The notes below the pieces were generated by a model, which was not told the origin of the DNA, searched no databases, and saw nothing but the letters and a program-made list of their open reading frames with translations. Positions 1 to 12,625 of a stretch of DNA of 64,000 nt are shown piece after piece (positions within the stretch are counted from its first letter, which is position 1; every line of letters starts with the position of its first letter). Made by a program: the position numbers and the translations under genes. The DNA lies in NCBI GenBank assembly GCA_037013685.1, contig CM072908.1, positions 4,911,001 through 4,975,000 on the forward strand, in the 5' to 3' direction. The stretch is from Acridotheres tristis. Taxonomy: Eukaryota; Chordata; Aves; Passeriformes; Sturnidae.

Positions 1-881
1 CTGTTTTGCTGCAGTTGAGCTGGGAGCTGAACAATGGCCCTGAGGAACCAGGGGACAGGGCCAAAAGGAGACAGGGCTGTTTGAGAGAGAGCTGAAGATG
101 GGATTACTGTAAACAGACACACACTGTATTCTATCTGTATGGCCTCTCTACAACAACTCTATGTATTGTACAAGGAAAAAATACTTAAGAGTGGTTATTG
201 GGAACCTTTGTACTCATGTGATGTTCTGAAATGCTCTGTGTTGCTAGCTATTGGCTAGAACTTTGGAGTGTTTTGGCTTTTGGGATGTTTTCATATGTGT
301 CATCAAGGTATTTAAGTTATTTGCATTGACTCAATTTGAATTAGATCTTTCTTTTCAGTTATATCATGGTGTCCAGTCAGTCATATATGGCACTCAGCAA
401 GTTCTGATCCCCTGGTAGTGGCACTGCCTGTCAGGCTGTGGTGAGAACACCAAAGTTGGCTTATTCTCCTTAGCAGTTTTAATGCAAATTTTACCTACAT
501 ATGGTAGTTTCCATTCCCTTTGCTATGAGATTTCATTTCTTTCCTGCTTCTGTGCTCAACTCTAAATTTGTGGATTTTATGCAGTCCTCAACCTTCTGCT
601 TGGCACTCCTCTTCAATTTTACGCTTTGCCTTTGACAATCAAAAAGAAATGAAAAAGGCTTGCAGTGTCTAGCAAGCCATCTTTTGATAAGACTTGTGAA
701 AACTGACTGTTTTTCTCGTTTTACACTGTTAACTATCTTAATATGCAAAGCTTGAATTATTGATCAAAATAAATAACTTAGATTCTGATTATCAGATGGT
801 GTAGTCACCATATTCCAGCAAAGGTGTGGAATTCTGGGGCCAAGCCCAGCAGGCCATGGAGGTGGTTGGTGGCAGTGCCAT

Positions 882-965
882 GGGTTCAGGTTGTGCTGGA
901 GGGTGTGCAGTGTGTCCTGACCAGGGTTCAGGTTGTGCTGGAGGGTGTGCAGTGTGTCCTGACCA
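882..965. repeat. Exact 42-bp tandem duplication (2 copies)
   Basis: Positions 882-923 and 924-965 are identical over the 42-bp period. Each copy begins GGGTTCAGGTTGTGCTGGAG and ends TCCTGACCA. The lack of divergence suggests a recent duplication. Both strands are open here only because the repeat contains no stop; there is no coding evidence. Confidence 0.9.
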
Positions 966-2591
966 AGGGCTCCCAGTGCTTGCACACAGACATAGTGGCG
1001 GGCTTTTGGAGGTAGGCGGCGATATATAACCATATTTTTGAGATTAGAATCTTCAGAAAGATAAGTTAGTTGGGACTGTGAGGATATGAAACTCCTCTGG
1101 TAATTAGACTGGATGGGATTTCATCTTACAGTCAGTTTCAGAGACTGGTTTTGTTGCTCACAAGTGAGATGTAGCGGAGCCATTTGCAAGCAAGGTAGCA
1201 AATGTATTTCACAAGATTATGAATTGTCACATCTGCAACTCCTCTACTGTAAAATTTGATCTTGCATTTAAAGCTATGAAGATGACAAGAAATAAATCCC
1301 AAAAGCACTTATGCAAATGGCAATGTCTTATGCTTGATTGATGAGCATGGAGACTAAAATTCTCAGTCTAATGGAATGGAAGTGTCTTGGGCATGGTTTG
1401 TAAATCTATCCTGATTCCCATTCTTTACCCCCATTGCATTGCCATTGTGCCTCAAATGTGACTTAGGTACATAAATGTCTAGGAGACATTTCCTTCTCAA
1501 GTGATGTTTCTTCTCTCACAGTTGTTCCTTGGCCTCTCCAAAGAAATGGTCAATAAGGGCACAAAGCAGTGCCAGTTCAATTTGCAGTTTCACAAGTGTA
1601 TGTTCTGGTTTTTTCAGTTAAGACTGCCAGCAATTTTTAGGCAATGAGAGACTTTAACCATCAGATCATTCCTGTTCAGGTGTACACTGAGAGGTCAGAG
1701 GATCCATACTCCATTTGTAATTTCAAGTAGTTGTCAAGAACTACTTGGTCCTGGGAGGCACTGTGTATTGAAATGCTTCCTGGAGCACTTCTGGAAAAGC
1801 CAAGAGCATGTAAATGAGCTGCATGCAGGGATGAAGTGGTTACAGATGATCCAGGACATGTTAGTGTTATTATGAGGGATGAACAGCACTGACTTTTCTC
1901 CGGAAGCGCTCAAGTGTTGTAATCCAACTTCCCAGAGATGTGTCCAGATTCATAAGTGCTGCCTGAGAAGCTACTTTGCTGTGGCTGAATTGCTGAAGAA
2001 AGTAACTTTCTGCTTTCTTGGCTGCTTGCAGAATTCAAAATGCTCACTGTTGCTCGCTTTAACTCTTGAGAATTTGACTGTACCTTAAAAGTATTTGGTC
2101 AGTGAAGCATCACCTCTGCCTCAGTCTCACATGCTGGTAGCTCTGTCAAGGCTCCTAGCTGTTGATACTTTAGTGAGCCAAAATGGCAGAGAATGTCTGT
2201 GTTAATGAAATGGGAGAAGGAGAGACTTTTATGAGTTTATGATTTAATGCCTATGAAATAAAAATCCACTTCCAAAGCCTAATGGTGTTTTGCAAAGACT
2301 GTACTGTACGATCCGGTTAATATTGGGAAGACTGGCCCCTTTGAACAGTATTTCTTGTGTTGGAGACCAGCCCTCTGCAGATGTGAGCAGTCAGGGAGTG
2401 CAGGGGCTGAATGGGTTCATTCACTGCTCAGTAGAGTGGGAAACTGTGCCTGTTTTCCTCAAAGCCATTTGCTTTTCCTACAGAAGTTTCATTATAGTGC
2501 CTTTGCCAGAAAGTTGTCAGCCCTGGTTTTGATGGTCTCTAGTGAAGAAGTTTTGATGCCTATGTCTTTTGAATGTCTTGCTCTTTGTTGG

Positions 2592-2618
<27 letters not shown>
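2592..2618. repeat. Poly-T run (27 T)
   Basis: There are twenty-seven consecutive T bases. The flanks show no gene-derived sequence on the side where a processed pseudogene body would lie, so this is treated as a simple homopolymer. Confidence 0.9.
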
Positions 2619-2622
<4 letters not shown>

Positions 2623-3398
2623 AAACCTTGATCTGTAAAAATTTTCCTCGTCACTTTAATTTACTTTGTTCAAAGATTACCTGATTTGAGCTGTGATTGA
2701 ACAGGAAAGGTTCTTAGGCATTCTGCATTGTTAAATGTCAACAAAACCTAATAAAAGTAACTGCAAAAGATGTTAATGATAGGACAGAAACAGATTCCCC
2801 AACTCTAGTATGTGACTGAGTATTCTTATCTGTCAGATTGTTTATCTGACAGTGGCTTTGGTAGAGTTTCTTGGGCCTTTCCAGAAAAACCCAACAACCC
2901 TGAAATCTCAGCTGTTCTTTCCATTGGTATTTTCACAGCATTTTTCAAAGTCAGGCCTCAGTGTCTGAGTTTTGGAAGATTTCCTGTTGTTTGGCTGTGC
3001 TGTCCTCTTTCAGTTCAATGCTAGTTGGGATGCATGAGAGCTGTGCAAGCCTACCCTGCTGCTGGAACCTGGAGCTTCCCTCAGTGCCTCACTTGCTCCA
3101 ACAAAACTGAAAACTTCAGAGTAATTACAAGTGCTCGAGAGCCTTGTATAACTGGAGAGGTTTAGCCATGTGAGATTTGAGGCTATTTTGTGTTTAGGCT
3201 GAGAGTACTGGAGAGAGGTTATGTAAAAAATACGGTATCGGGTCTTAGAATGTAGCCTTGTATTCCCAGTAATGGAAAATTTGGCAAGTTTTGAGATGAG
3301 TTTATCAATGGCACACTCCTCCCACACAAATTGCATCTGTAGGTCTCTGAATATTTCACTTTGGTCTCTATGAATCACGTTGACATATTGTTTCACAG

Positions 3399-3470
3399 AT
3401 TTCACTGAATACTCTGAGTTGTAAGGGACCCCACAAGGATCATCGAATCCAGCTCTAAAGTGAATGGCCC
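3399..3470 (-). mobile_element. CR1 retrotransposon fragment, 3' part
   Basis: The segment CTGAGTTGTAAGGGACC followed by ACAAGGATCATCGAATCCAG matches the reverse complement of the conserved 3' region of bird CR1 elements (GAGTTGGAAGGGACC...AAGGATCATCGAGTCCAA). It is short and diverged, so it is an old, dead copy. The edges are approximate and the subfamily is not assigned. Confidence 0.65.
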
Positions 3471-6090
3471 ATATATTATTGACCTGCTTTGTATGAGTTA
3501 GTATATACCTTCTAAAAGCTGCTTTATAACACATACCAATGGCATGTGATAGAGGATTAACTGCACTGTGACTAGAGCTGGATATTAAATTCATACTGAT
3601 CTCCTGAAGGAAGCCACTGCTGCTGTTTCAGAGCTGTGCCTTTTTTTGAGATGCAGGACAAAAGCTATGAGTGTCTCCCTTGGATTCAGTAAGAGTTCTT
3701 ATTCCAAAATATCTTAAAATATCGGTCACTCTCAAACATTCATCTCTGGCTGCACTTTCAGAGCCTGTAGAAGAGTCTTGCTAAACTGCATTGGAGAGGA
3801 TCTCTTGCCTGGCATCAAATTCCTGGTGTGTGGCAATGGGAATATGTCCCAGACTTCATCCAGATGGGCTGGAGCATTCCAAAGCTGGAAGCTTTTCTTT
3901 TGTAGTGTCCGAAGGTGAATAATTCCTGACCATGTGCTGGGGCAGTGGGAAGGGATGGGAAGTTTGGAGAGCCCTGCAGGAACCCTAGCAAGCCCTTCTG
4001 CTTCTGTTAGCTTTAAAATCCACTGTGCTGGGCCAGTTGTCAAGGAGACACTTTTGTTCTGCAAGTAATAACTGATTTCTGACACAATCATTCCTTCTCA
4101 GTTCAGAACATGACTAGACCTGATCTGGCCACCCCAGAGAACATTAGTCCTGATAGAAGGAAAAGAGCTGGTTTAAAATTACAATCTTACAGAGCTGAGA
4201 GGACCTGAGAGAATCTGATTAATCACCATGTACTTATTTTTAACAGGCATCATGACCTAGCATAATGAAATCAGAAAGCCTTTAAAATTAGGTTTATAAA
4301 AGACATGAACACAGTTCTCATGTACATTACCCAGTGCAATATGCCAGAGTGGTGCACTGCATTTAAGGTTGCCTGGTTTTAAAAGACTCAGTGTAAAAAG
4401 AAATATATCTATATATTTAGATTTCAGTGCTAAGAAACTGTTGCCAGGTGAGCATCTGTCCCCATTCTGAATGCTTTTCCTGCCCTGTGGGGGTACCACA
4501 ATGACATACAGCCCATGTGTCTAATGGATTTCTGTGCAGTCATTTTGAAATGCAAACAAGTAAGTGACCGTTTGGAAAAGGCAATCTGACATTGTGTGAA
4601 AAGGATAATGTAATCTAAAAGGAAAGTGCACATTTTCTATGCTTCAGATATTTCAGTGTAATGAGAATATTTACCTGGAGTGCAAATACGAGGTTGTAAG
4701 TGATAAATCTCTGCTGTTGTGTGTGTGGTTGGAAAGAAACCACCATAGGAATGCAGCAGCTTCGGGAATATGTTAAATGATGGTTACTTTAATCTTCCTT
4801 AAATTTAAGCACTTAATCTTACAGTGAACTATTAGAGCATGTCACAACTTATCAGCAACGAGAAGTACATGAGAAGAGCTGGGGAGTGAATGTTTTTCCA
4901 TGTCATGCAAAATAATCCATTAATGTGAAACACTTGGTAAAGTATGAGAGCATAGATGTGATTGGGTGCCTTTATGGTCTCCAGAAAGGCTTCATTTCTC
5001 CAAAGATTACATCCTGACAGCAGCTCTATTTAATGGCTTCCTGTTGGCAGCTCCCTACTTTGTTGATTGGATTTGAGGATGGGCAGAAGAGCCCTTGTTT
5101 GGAGTCCCAGGCTGTGATGGCATGAAGCCTGTGCTGGCTGCTGGTGCCAAGGCCAGCAGTTGGAATAACATGCTGAATAAGTGGCTTTGCCTGGCAGGCA
5201 CCACCAGAATTTATCAGCTCTCAGATCTTTGGTGTCTGTGAAGCAGCTTGGGCTGGAGCTGTTTTAACTTATAATTTGGAACATACCTGTCTTTTGTTGG
5301 TGGGTATGTTGTAAGGAGAATAAATAATGTTAACAAGAAGTGGAACTTGCAGAGTTACAGTCTTGTCATCTCCCATCAAGATACAGTGATGTCATGAGAA
5401 AATATTGTCCCAATGAGACCATGCTGTGTTGGCACACCAAGATCCAGCACTTTTTAACATGCTGAAGGTCTGGCATCAAGGCAGTTAAATGAGGCTTCCC
5501 ACTAAACACAAGGACTGTGCCAATGCTGTAAAAAATCTTCAAGTTTTAAAGATGAGGTTATATATTAATGTCATTGCAGTGCCTCAAAAACTGACTTCAC
5601 ACCAAAAACTGTTTAGCATAAAGATGCTAAATGTGCTCTAGAAGAACAACAGCAAAAGATGATGCTGGCCTCAGGGTTGGCAGGGATAAAATAAATAAAT
5701 GTGACAGTGGAGATAAAAACCAAAAGGCGACAATGAGTGCTAACACAGAACTCTCTGCTGATTAAAGCCAGACTGCAGCACCACTTGTTGAGCCAGTTTA
5801 AAGGAAGGCATCACAGTAATGGAAGTTTTAAGTTGGGGTTTGAAAAGCAGCAGTTAAGAGCTTTGAAGAATGCTTAGAGAGGTGCAGGAAGTGTGGTAGA
5901 AAACAGAGAGGTTGTTTTTAAAAACTAATGCTGGGAGGTAAAGGCTCAGCAGAAGACCTGATGCTCAATGAAAGGTGAGTATGGGTAAAGTGAAAGTGAA
6001 TACCTTGAAAGTGAAAACAGAGGCTCAGATCTGGCAAGCTGGAGGAGGCAGTGAGGTTCAAAATGAGCTGACCTGGTCAAAGCAGTAGAT

Positions 6091-6165
6091 TGAGGGGTTT
6101 GATCCTGAGCAGGGGGTTGGACTATAGGACATCCAGAGGTCCAGAGCCTCAACCATAGTCTGATC
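6091..6165 (+). mobile_element. CR1 retrotransposon 3'-end fragment
   Basis: The motif GAGCAGGGGGTTGGACTATA followed by GACATCCAGAGGTCC matches the sense 3' end of CR1 (GCAGGGGGTTGGACTAGATGACCTCCAGAGGTCC). The usual terminal octamer repeats are decayed. This is an old copy in the putative DHRS3 intron 1, with approximate edges. Confidence 0.6.
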
Positions 6166-6824
6166 CCACGGTTCTCAGTCTTATTTGTACCACAGGAAGG
6201 AAAAAGGTGGATTTTGTGAACTTCAGGGCTGACAGGAAGGTTTTGGGCTATGATGTTTCATGCCACTTAACTGAAGTGATTCATCCCTATTTTATTTGCA
6301 TCGTTTCATCACCTACAGTGACTTGTAAAAGTGCTGCTGTGTATTTATGTTGCATTTATGTCATGGCTCTGGCACAGGCTAGGAAAAAGTCTCAAATTTG
6401 TAGAACTATTTCCATCTGAAGCACTGTAGGTAGTTTTTACTGCATTATAAAAGAATCAAACATGCTGTTGAGCTAATGCCTAATTTAATTAGCCAGGCAC
6501 AGCAATTTGCTTTAAGAGTGACCATAATCCATGCATAGTCCTAAGCATTTGACTAAAACATTTTAAAGGAATCAAAGATTTTATTATTCTTAAGGCTGCT
6601 GTGGAAACCTGCTTCATTAGAATGATACAATGCAGTGGATAGTAAAATTACAAAGGAAAAACTTAGAAAACTCTGACTAGACTCTGAATTCCATTTCTCA
6701 AAGAGATCAGCAGCATTCAAAGTTGGCATATCAAGAACTATTGAGTTTTACGTCAAACTGCCAGAGCAAAGACCAGGAACTTGGCCTGACAGTAACCTGA
6801 GAGGAATGAAAGTATTAAGGCAAT

Positions 6825-6842
6825 TAAAAAAAAAAAAAAAAA
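6825..6842. repeat. Poly-A run
   Basis: This is an uninterrupted A homopolymer of about 18 bp. No retrocopied gene body is visible next to it. Confidence 0.8.
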
Positions 6843-9800
6843 AGACAAATAGATGATACTGATGAAGTTCACAGAAGCAGCCAATTAATTCTACAAGAGT
6901 GATGGGGAGAAGGAAAAAAGGTAGCAGTTCTCTGTCTCTTCCCATAAAATTGGACAAGGGTCTAGAAATTCAGTATCTTTCCTTCTGGGCAGTTTGAAAC
7001 TGTCAGCTAATGATTATTGAGTATTTGAGTTTCAGTATCGAGGATAAGTTTGAGTGTTTGTTTTCAAATCCACTAACAAATGCTAGTCAGTGTTTAGTGT
7101 TCACTTTCACTTTGATCCCTGTCCCAAACTGAAGACACAAATCTAACACAATTGCTGCTTCAAGGTTTTCTGCAGGAAGGAGGGACTGAAAAGAAAATCT
7201 CTTCAAGACAGAGAACAACAGCCTCAGAGCTGACCACCGGGAGAGAACGAGCTCTGGCATTTTTAAACCCGTGCTTATCAGGAATATAAAGCAGAAATTA
7301 TTAGAGATTTTTTTAGCTGGGCCCAGACTCTGTTCTTCAAAGCATGCTGTCAACATCCTGAAGAGTCAAACAAGTCAGACCCAGGCACTGCCAGATCCAT
7401 TGGCTGATAACACTGACGCCAGGAGAAAAGGGTCAAATACATGTTGTTTGACCTTTATCCCAGTGGGGATTAAATTGATTCTAATTAATAGACTTGGGAA
7501 TAGATGGGTACCTTGGCAGAGTTTGTAATTAATTTAAATTGTTCATCCCATTAGCTTAGCCATAAACTATGCATAATTACAATGGGATTTTGTGGACAGC
7601 CACCCTTATGTTGCCACCTTCTTAATTACAATTTATTGACTGCAGTGCTGCAGAGCTTATTTGTTTTGGTTAACATAGGGATTTCTGTTGTCTTACACTG
7701 CCTGAGCAAATGTGTCAGTGCTCCTTTTATGGCAATAAAATCATGTTTGAAAGCACAAATGCAGCTCTGCTGAATCAGTTGTGCTTTAGGTGTGAGGTAA
7801 ACCTGGCTCAGTATGTAACCAGTGGCACTGCACCTCTGAGTACTCTTAACTAACATAAAATTATTTGAGGTGGTATAAACATACAAACAAAATATAAACA
7901 TATTTTGAGGTGGTATAAAAATGATGCCTGGAAAGACTCTGTGATTATCCTGTAGCATGACACAGTTTTAGCTACAGATTAGAGTCTGTAGAAATAGTCT
8001 GTGGCAGTTGGTGTGACATGGCTAATGATATATTTCTTCCCTTATCTCAGTGAAAGGGCCATTTGAAATAGGTGCAAATGGAGTTCAAACCTGACTTCTC
8101 ATTGAGTCATCTTCCCTTCTCTTGGGCAGCACAGGTATTTCCATGGGTACTCTCTCATTTTGGTAGATCCTCTTTCCCAGTAAGTCCTGGACTAGAATCC
8201 TGCTGTTGAAACTTCTGTGAGTGCTGGCCTGTATCAGAAAGTCAAACTTGAGGCACTGAAGATCTTAGTTCAGTGTTTCTTAGAAGCTTCACTAAGGAGC
8301 AAATGTCTCCTTGATGGCCAGGCTACATTTAGAAGACAGGAGTCAACACTCAACCATCATCTCCTGTGTGCTTATAATGCGGTTTGTTCTATTTGCCCTT
8401 TGAATCACCAGGTACACCCAAGATTTTCTGTGTGTCTGAAGAGCTGACAAACTTGCACCATTTACCTGAACGCAGAAATTCTTAGATAAACTTTTTACTG
8501 GACCTCAAGAAAAAACTCCAGAATACCAGGCCTGCATTATGGGAGTGAAGAGTGTTGCTGTAAAGACACTGAGCAGTTTCTCTTTCCATGCTCTTAACAG
8601 AATGGATCAGCAATACCAGTGGGCAGTCAGGTATTTTCTACACGGACATTAAATGAGTGTTTGTCTTCCATCTGTCCTTTCAGTCTCCTTGCTGGCAGTA
8701 AACACAGACAGCTTGTCTCTGATCTGCACTTCCCTGGGCGAAGCTTGGTGGGGAGGAAATGGAAAATCCTGACATCCCCTTTCAGCAACCTCAACTTCCC
8801 TGTACCCCACTCCTAAAAAACCTTCCCAGTGAGGACAAACTCAGCCTTAAGGAGACGAGGTCCTGCTTCCAAGTGGGATATTAAAGACATGCAGCTGGTA
8901 CAAGTGCTTCTTTCCCAAATGGTAATAGTTCAGGGCTGGCTCTGGCCACAGTGAGCTGTCAAGAATTATGTCAGAATATTTCCAAGGCCCTTGGGAAATG
9001 CAGGAGTTGTGCCTCTCTGAACCGAGCTGTTTGATTTTGGGTTTGGGATGTGCTGGTTGTGCAATGCTGTGCAGCTTTCTGGGCTTGTTGCTGGATTGTA
9101 ATCCAGCCCCCTGAGGGACCACTGTCCTTGCTGTGTTTATATTTGATGTGCTTATGGAAGGAGCTTTGCGTCTTCAAAAGCAAAGTATTCAGCCATCAAA
9201 AGGGGTTCCAGGGTTTATTTCCTTGGATGATGATGATGTGCAACTGTGGCAGATTGTTGTGTGACACCTCTCCTGATGAAAGGAGGGGGATGTGTGTGCA
9301 CACATGTGTGGGAAAGGGATCTGGAGCTTTGCGTGTCCTTCAGAGGCAGAGTTCAGCAGTGGGTCAGCCAGCTCCCCTGACATCACTGCACTTGTTTACA
9401 GCTCTCACTGAGCTTTCCTGATGCCTTTGACCACTGGCACTGACTCATCTTAGTCCAGCATTCGTACAAAACCAGAAATTTAGAAGAGTATCTTACATCT
9501 ATAAAGAGATTTTAGTTTCTCTTGAAAGGGACAATAAGGGAGAGAAAATTCTTAACCACTGAAAATAAATTACGTCTATAAAATAAATTATATAAAATTA
9601 TAAACGACACGTTTTCAGGTTGTTGTTGAAATTGTAAATGCACCAAATAATCGGAATGCTGATTATAGACTGAAAAAAGATCCATCTCAGAGGGAGTTGA
9701 TATATTTGGGATGAAGTTAGAATGGTTTCTTTAGCCACTGAAATCAGTAAAAACAGTTAAAAGGCTTTTGGTTTGCATTTGAGTCTTAGGTTTAGGCCAA

Positions 9801-12549
9801 GTGATGTTATTTGTTTCAGGATCCAAGTTTCTAAGTGCAATTCCAACTGACAATCCATCCCAGATCTCCCCCTGCTGCACGTGGGGACTGCTGTCCTTCA
9901 GGCCATTACTTCAGTTGGGTTTGTCACTTACATTTCAGTGGAAGCAAAAAGTGAATGTGAGTCAACCAAAAATAGGCCTGTTTTTTTAGGGCTAAATTTC
10001 ACACACTTTCTTGGAGCAGTTTCCAGATCCCCAATGCTCTGAAGCTGCTGGCAGGAAGGGAACCCTTCAGGCAAAGAACACTCTGAGAATTATTGTGCCT
10101 CAATATTCTATTCCTGCCCCTCAGCTAAATCTCAGTTACTGACCAGGTTACTTTATATAGTTGATTTTATTGGAAAGTCAGGTTTTTCTCGTGTTCTGTG
10201 ATAACTGAATTGATTTTATGTTCACATAAAAGTGAATTAACTTCATTTTGCATTGCAGTGGCCTGAAAAGCAAGCAGTCACATCCAAAGGATGGTAACTT
10301 CCAGGCTGGAAGTGAGGAGTATGCCAAAGCTGGATTTGTGACTGCCTGACCAACCCCTCTTGTTTAAATAACTGCCATTGTGGCAGAATCTGAATTTGAA
10401 TTGCTTTGATCATTTCTGGGTAAAAGTAATGAACATGTATCTAAGTTTTTTTTCTGTATTTAGAAATCATTTTATTTAACCAGAGCTGTGCTGTTTTTCA
10501 CATTTTTTGAAAGCAAGGTAGCTACTTTATATTAACAGTGTATTGAAAAAAATTGTATGATCAGTGAAAGACCCTTTTTAAGCCATGCTGTAGCCCTGGA
10601 GGGGGATTGTGCCCTGGGAGCTTACAGTGCTCTGATTTCCATCCTCCTTCTTTGACTTAATAGACTGAGAGAGTTAAATATGTCCTGAAAACTGCCATTT
10701 GTACAACTCATGAATAGATTTTAGAGATTCTGCCCTGTTGCATAGCAACAGCCACCATTAAAAAATAACATTTTGGAAAGCACATGAAAAGATAGGCAAC
10801 CAGTTAAGCATTTCAATATCAAAGCTTTCTTCTAAGCTGTGCCCTTTATTTCTTTGACTAAAATTCTTAAAAGAAAGGCGCCTTTTGACAGCTTTTATAT
10901 GGTTTGAAAATGGTAGCAGTTCTGTTTTTCTGGAGGCAGAGAAAGGCTTGTAGGGGAGCTTGTCTGGAGCAGTTGCTGGTGTTCAGTTTATACACAAATT
11001 CAAGGCAGGCTATTTTAACTCCAATACTTCTCCAGTAGCCTCACGGGAGAAGTTATTTTTTCAGTCAAGAGTTGCATCCCATTATGCACATGGATGATGT
11101 GGAGCATATTGTAGCCTTTTCTGGAGGGCAGTTTATAATGGCAGCACTGGGAACATTATTCACCCTTTGCTTTCCATGGCTCTTTTTGTTGCAAATCTTC
11201 TCCCAGCTTTACAAATTTAAACCCTTCCCTACTTTTTCTTTTCAGTGATGTTTTGAGTGTAGCATCTAATTGATAAATCTGTATTTTTTTATTTTTTATA
11301 GAGCTTTTAGAGAATTTTTTTATATATTCCCCAAAATAAGTGAAGTGCTGCTGAGGATTTCGCTTAGAGCAAAACGGAAGGTGTTCTGAATTAAAGCTGA
11401 CAATTCTTTAAACTGGTAATGCAGCATAACTAATGCTTTTATAATCTGTGCAGGGTCCAGCCTAGGAGTCAGTGCTGTCCCTGGGGGATGCAGTGGCCAG
11501 CCCATCTCCACTGGAAGTTAAAACCACCCAGCATTTCAAGGTTATGCTGCTCTGCTACAGAATTCATCTCAGCAGCAGCAAACTCTAAAAGGAAAATCCA
11601 CTTCGATTGGCACCCAGTTTGTAGCACTTTAATTCTTCTTTTACATACATATGTATTGTCAGGTTTTTCTATTTTGTTAGTTAAGAAGTAGCAGACTTTT
11701 CAGCTAATTGTTGAAGAGGCAATTTGTGGGCAGTTTTGCCCAGTCAGGTAAAATAATACTGTATTTGGGCTACTTTTTAATTCCACATGTTCTTTTCTCT
11801 TAATCTTGTAATCTTTCTCTTAACCTTGTAATCTAACTTTTGGATATTTTTAGCTTTCCAAGAACAGTTAGTTCAGTGTAGACATAACTTTGCATTGTAG
11901 TAAATATTTAACTCTCTTACATGAACATTTAACCTGCCACAGGCACTTTACCTGGAGAGTTATGTGAAGTAAGTAAAAATAATAATGCAGCATTTTGGAA
12001 GAAAAATGTGCACACAGCTAACGTTCAGTGATGCTGAAATGTCCTGTTGGGCCGTTGTAGTAAATTCTTTTTCGCCTTTGAAATGCTGTTTACTGACTTT
12101 CTATCCCTTCATCATGTCTGCTGTGCTCGCAGGACAGAAGGGCTTTCTGCACCTGCATATTTCCTCTCCCCACAATTTCCTGAGATCTCTGTGGACATTT
12201 TTATAGGAATCTGGATTATAGGGATGCCATGCCAAGCAAACGGAGGCGGCAGCAGCACACTAGTTATTTTTGCAGGGTGGAGTATTATATTTCTATTGGT
12301 GGATGTCTCCAAAGCCTTACCTCAAATACAGAACTTCCCTAACCCCTCTCCCACCCCCAGACACGCCACTTCTTCCTGCTCTGCAGCCAGAGGATTTGAG
12401 GATTTGAGGATTTTGCTGCGGGATATTCCTTTGTGTGCTTTGGATCCCCGGTTCTCACACGTGGCGGGGCAACACATTCACCATTAAAAGTCTGTCCTTT
12501 TTTCCAGCCCAGATGCTTCCAGGGACCTTCCAGGGTGACAGCTTGTGGC

Positions 12550-12625
12550 CACTTGGTGCTTTTTGTTGGGCCGTGCACTCGGTTTGACCCGGTCCCAGCG
12601 TTAATGCGATTGTAAAGGCTGACTC
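12550..12625. promoter_or_regulatory. Candidate CpG-bearing intronic element
   Basis: Within generally CpG-poor DNA this short stretch carries several CpG sites (GGGCCGTGC, CACTCGG, ACCCGG, CAGCGTTAATGCG). It also has an homeodomain-type TTAAT core. It is neither coding nor a recognised repeat. Retention of CpGs over so short a span in an old intron is often seen in conserved enhancers, but conservation is not tested here. A regulatory role is inference. Confidence 0.25.

Noticed and set aside
2592..2618. Poly-T as the reverse-complemented tail of a processed pseudogene
   Set aside because: The adjacent sequence shows no mRNA-like body, poly(A) signal or target-site duplication.
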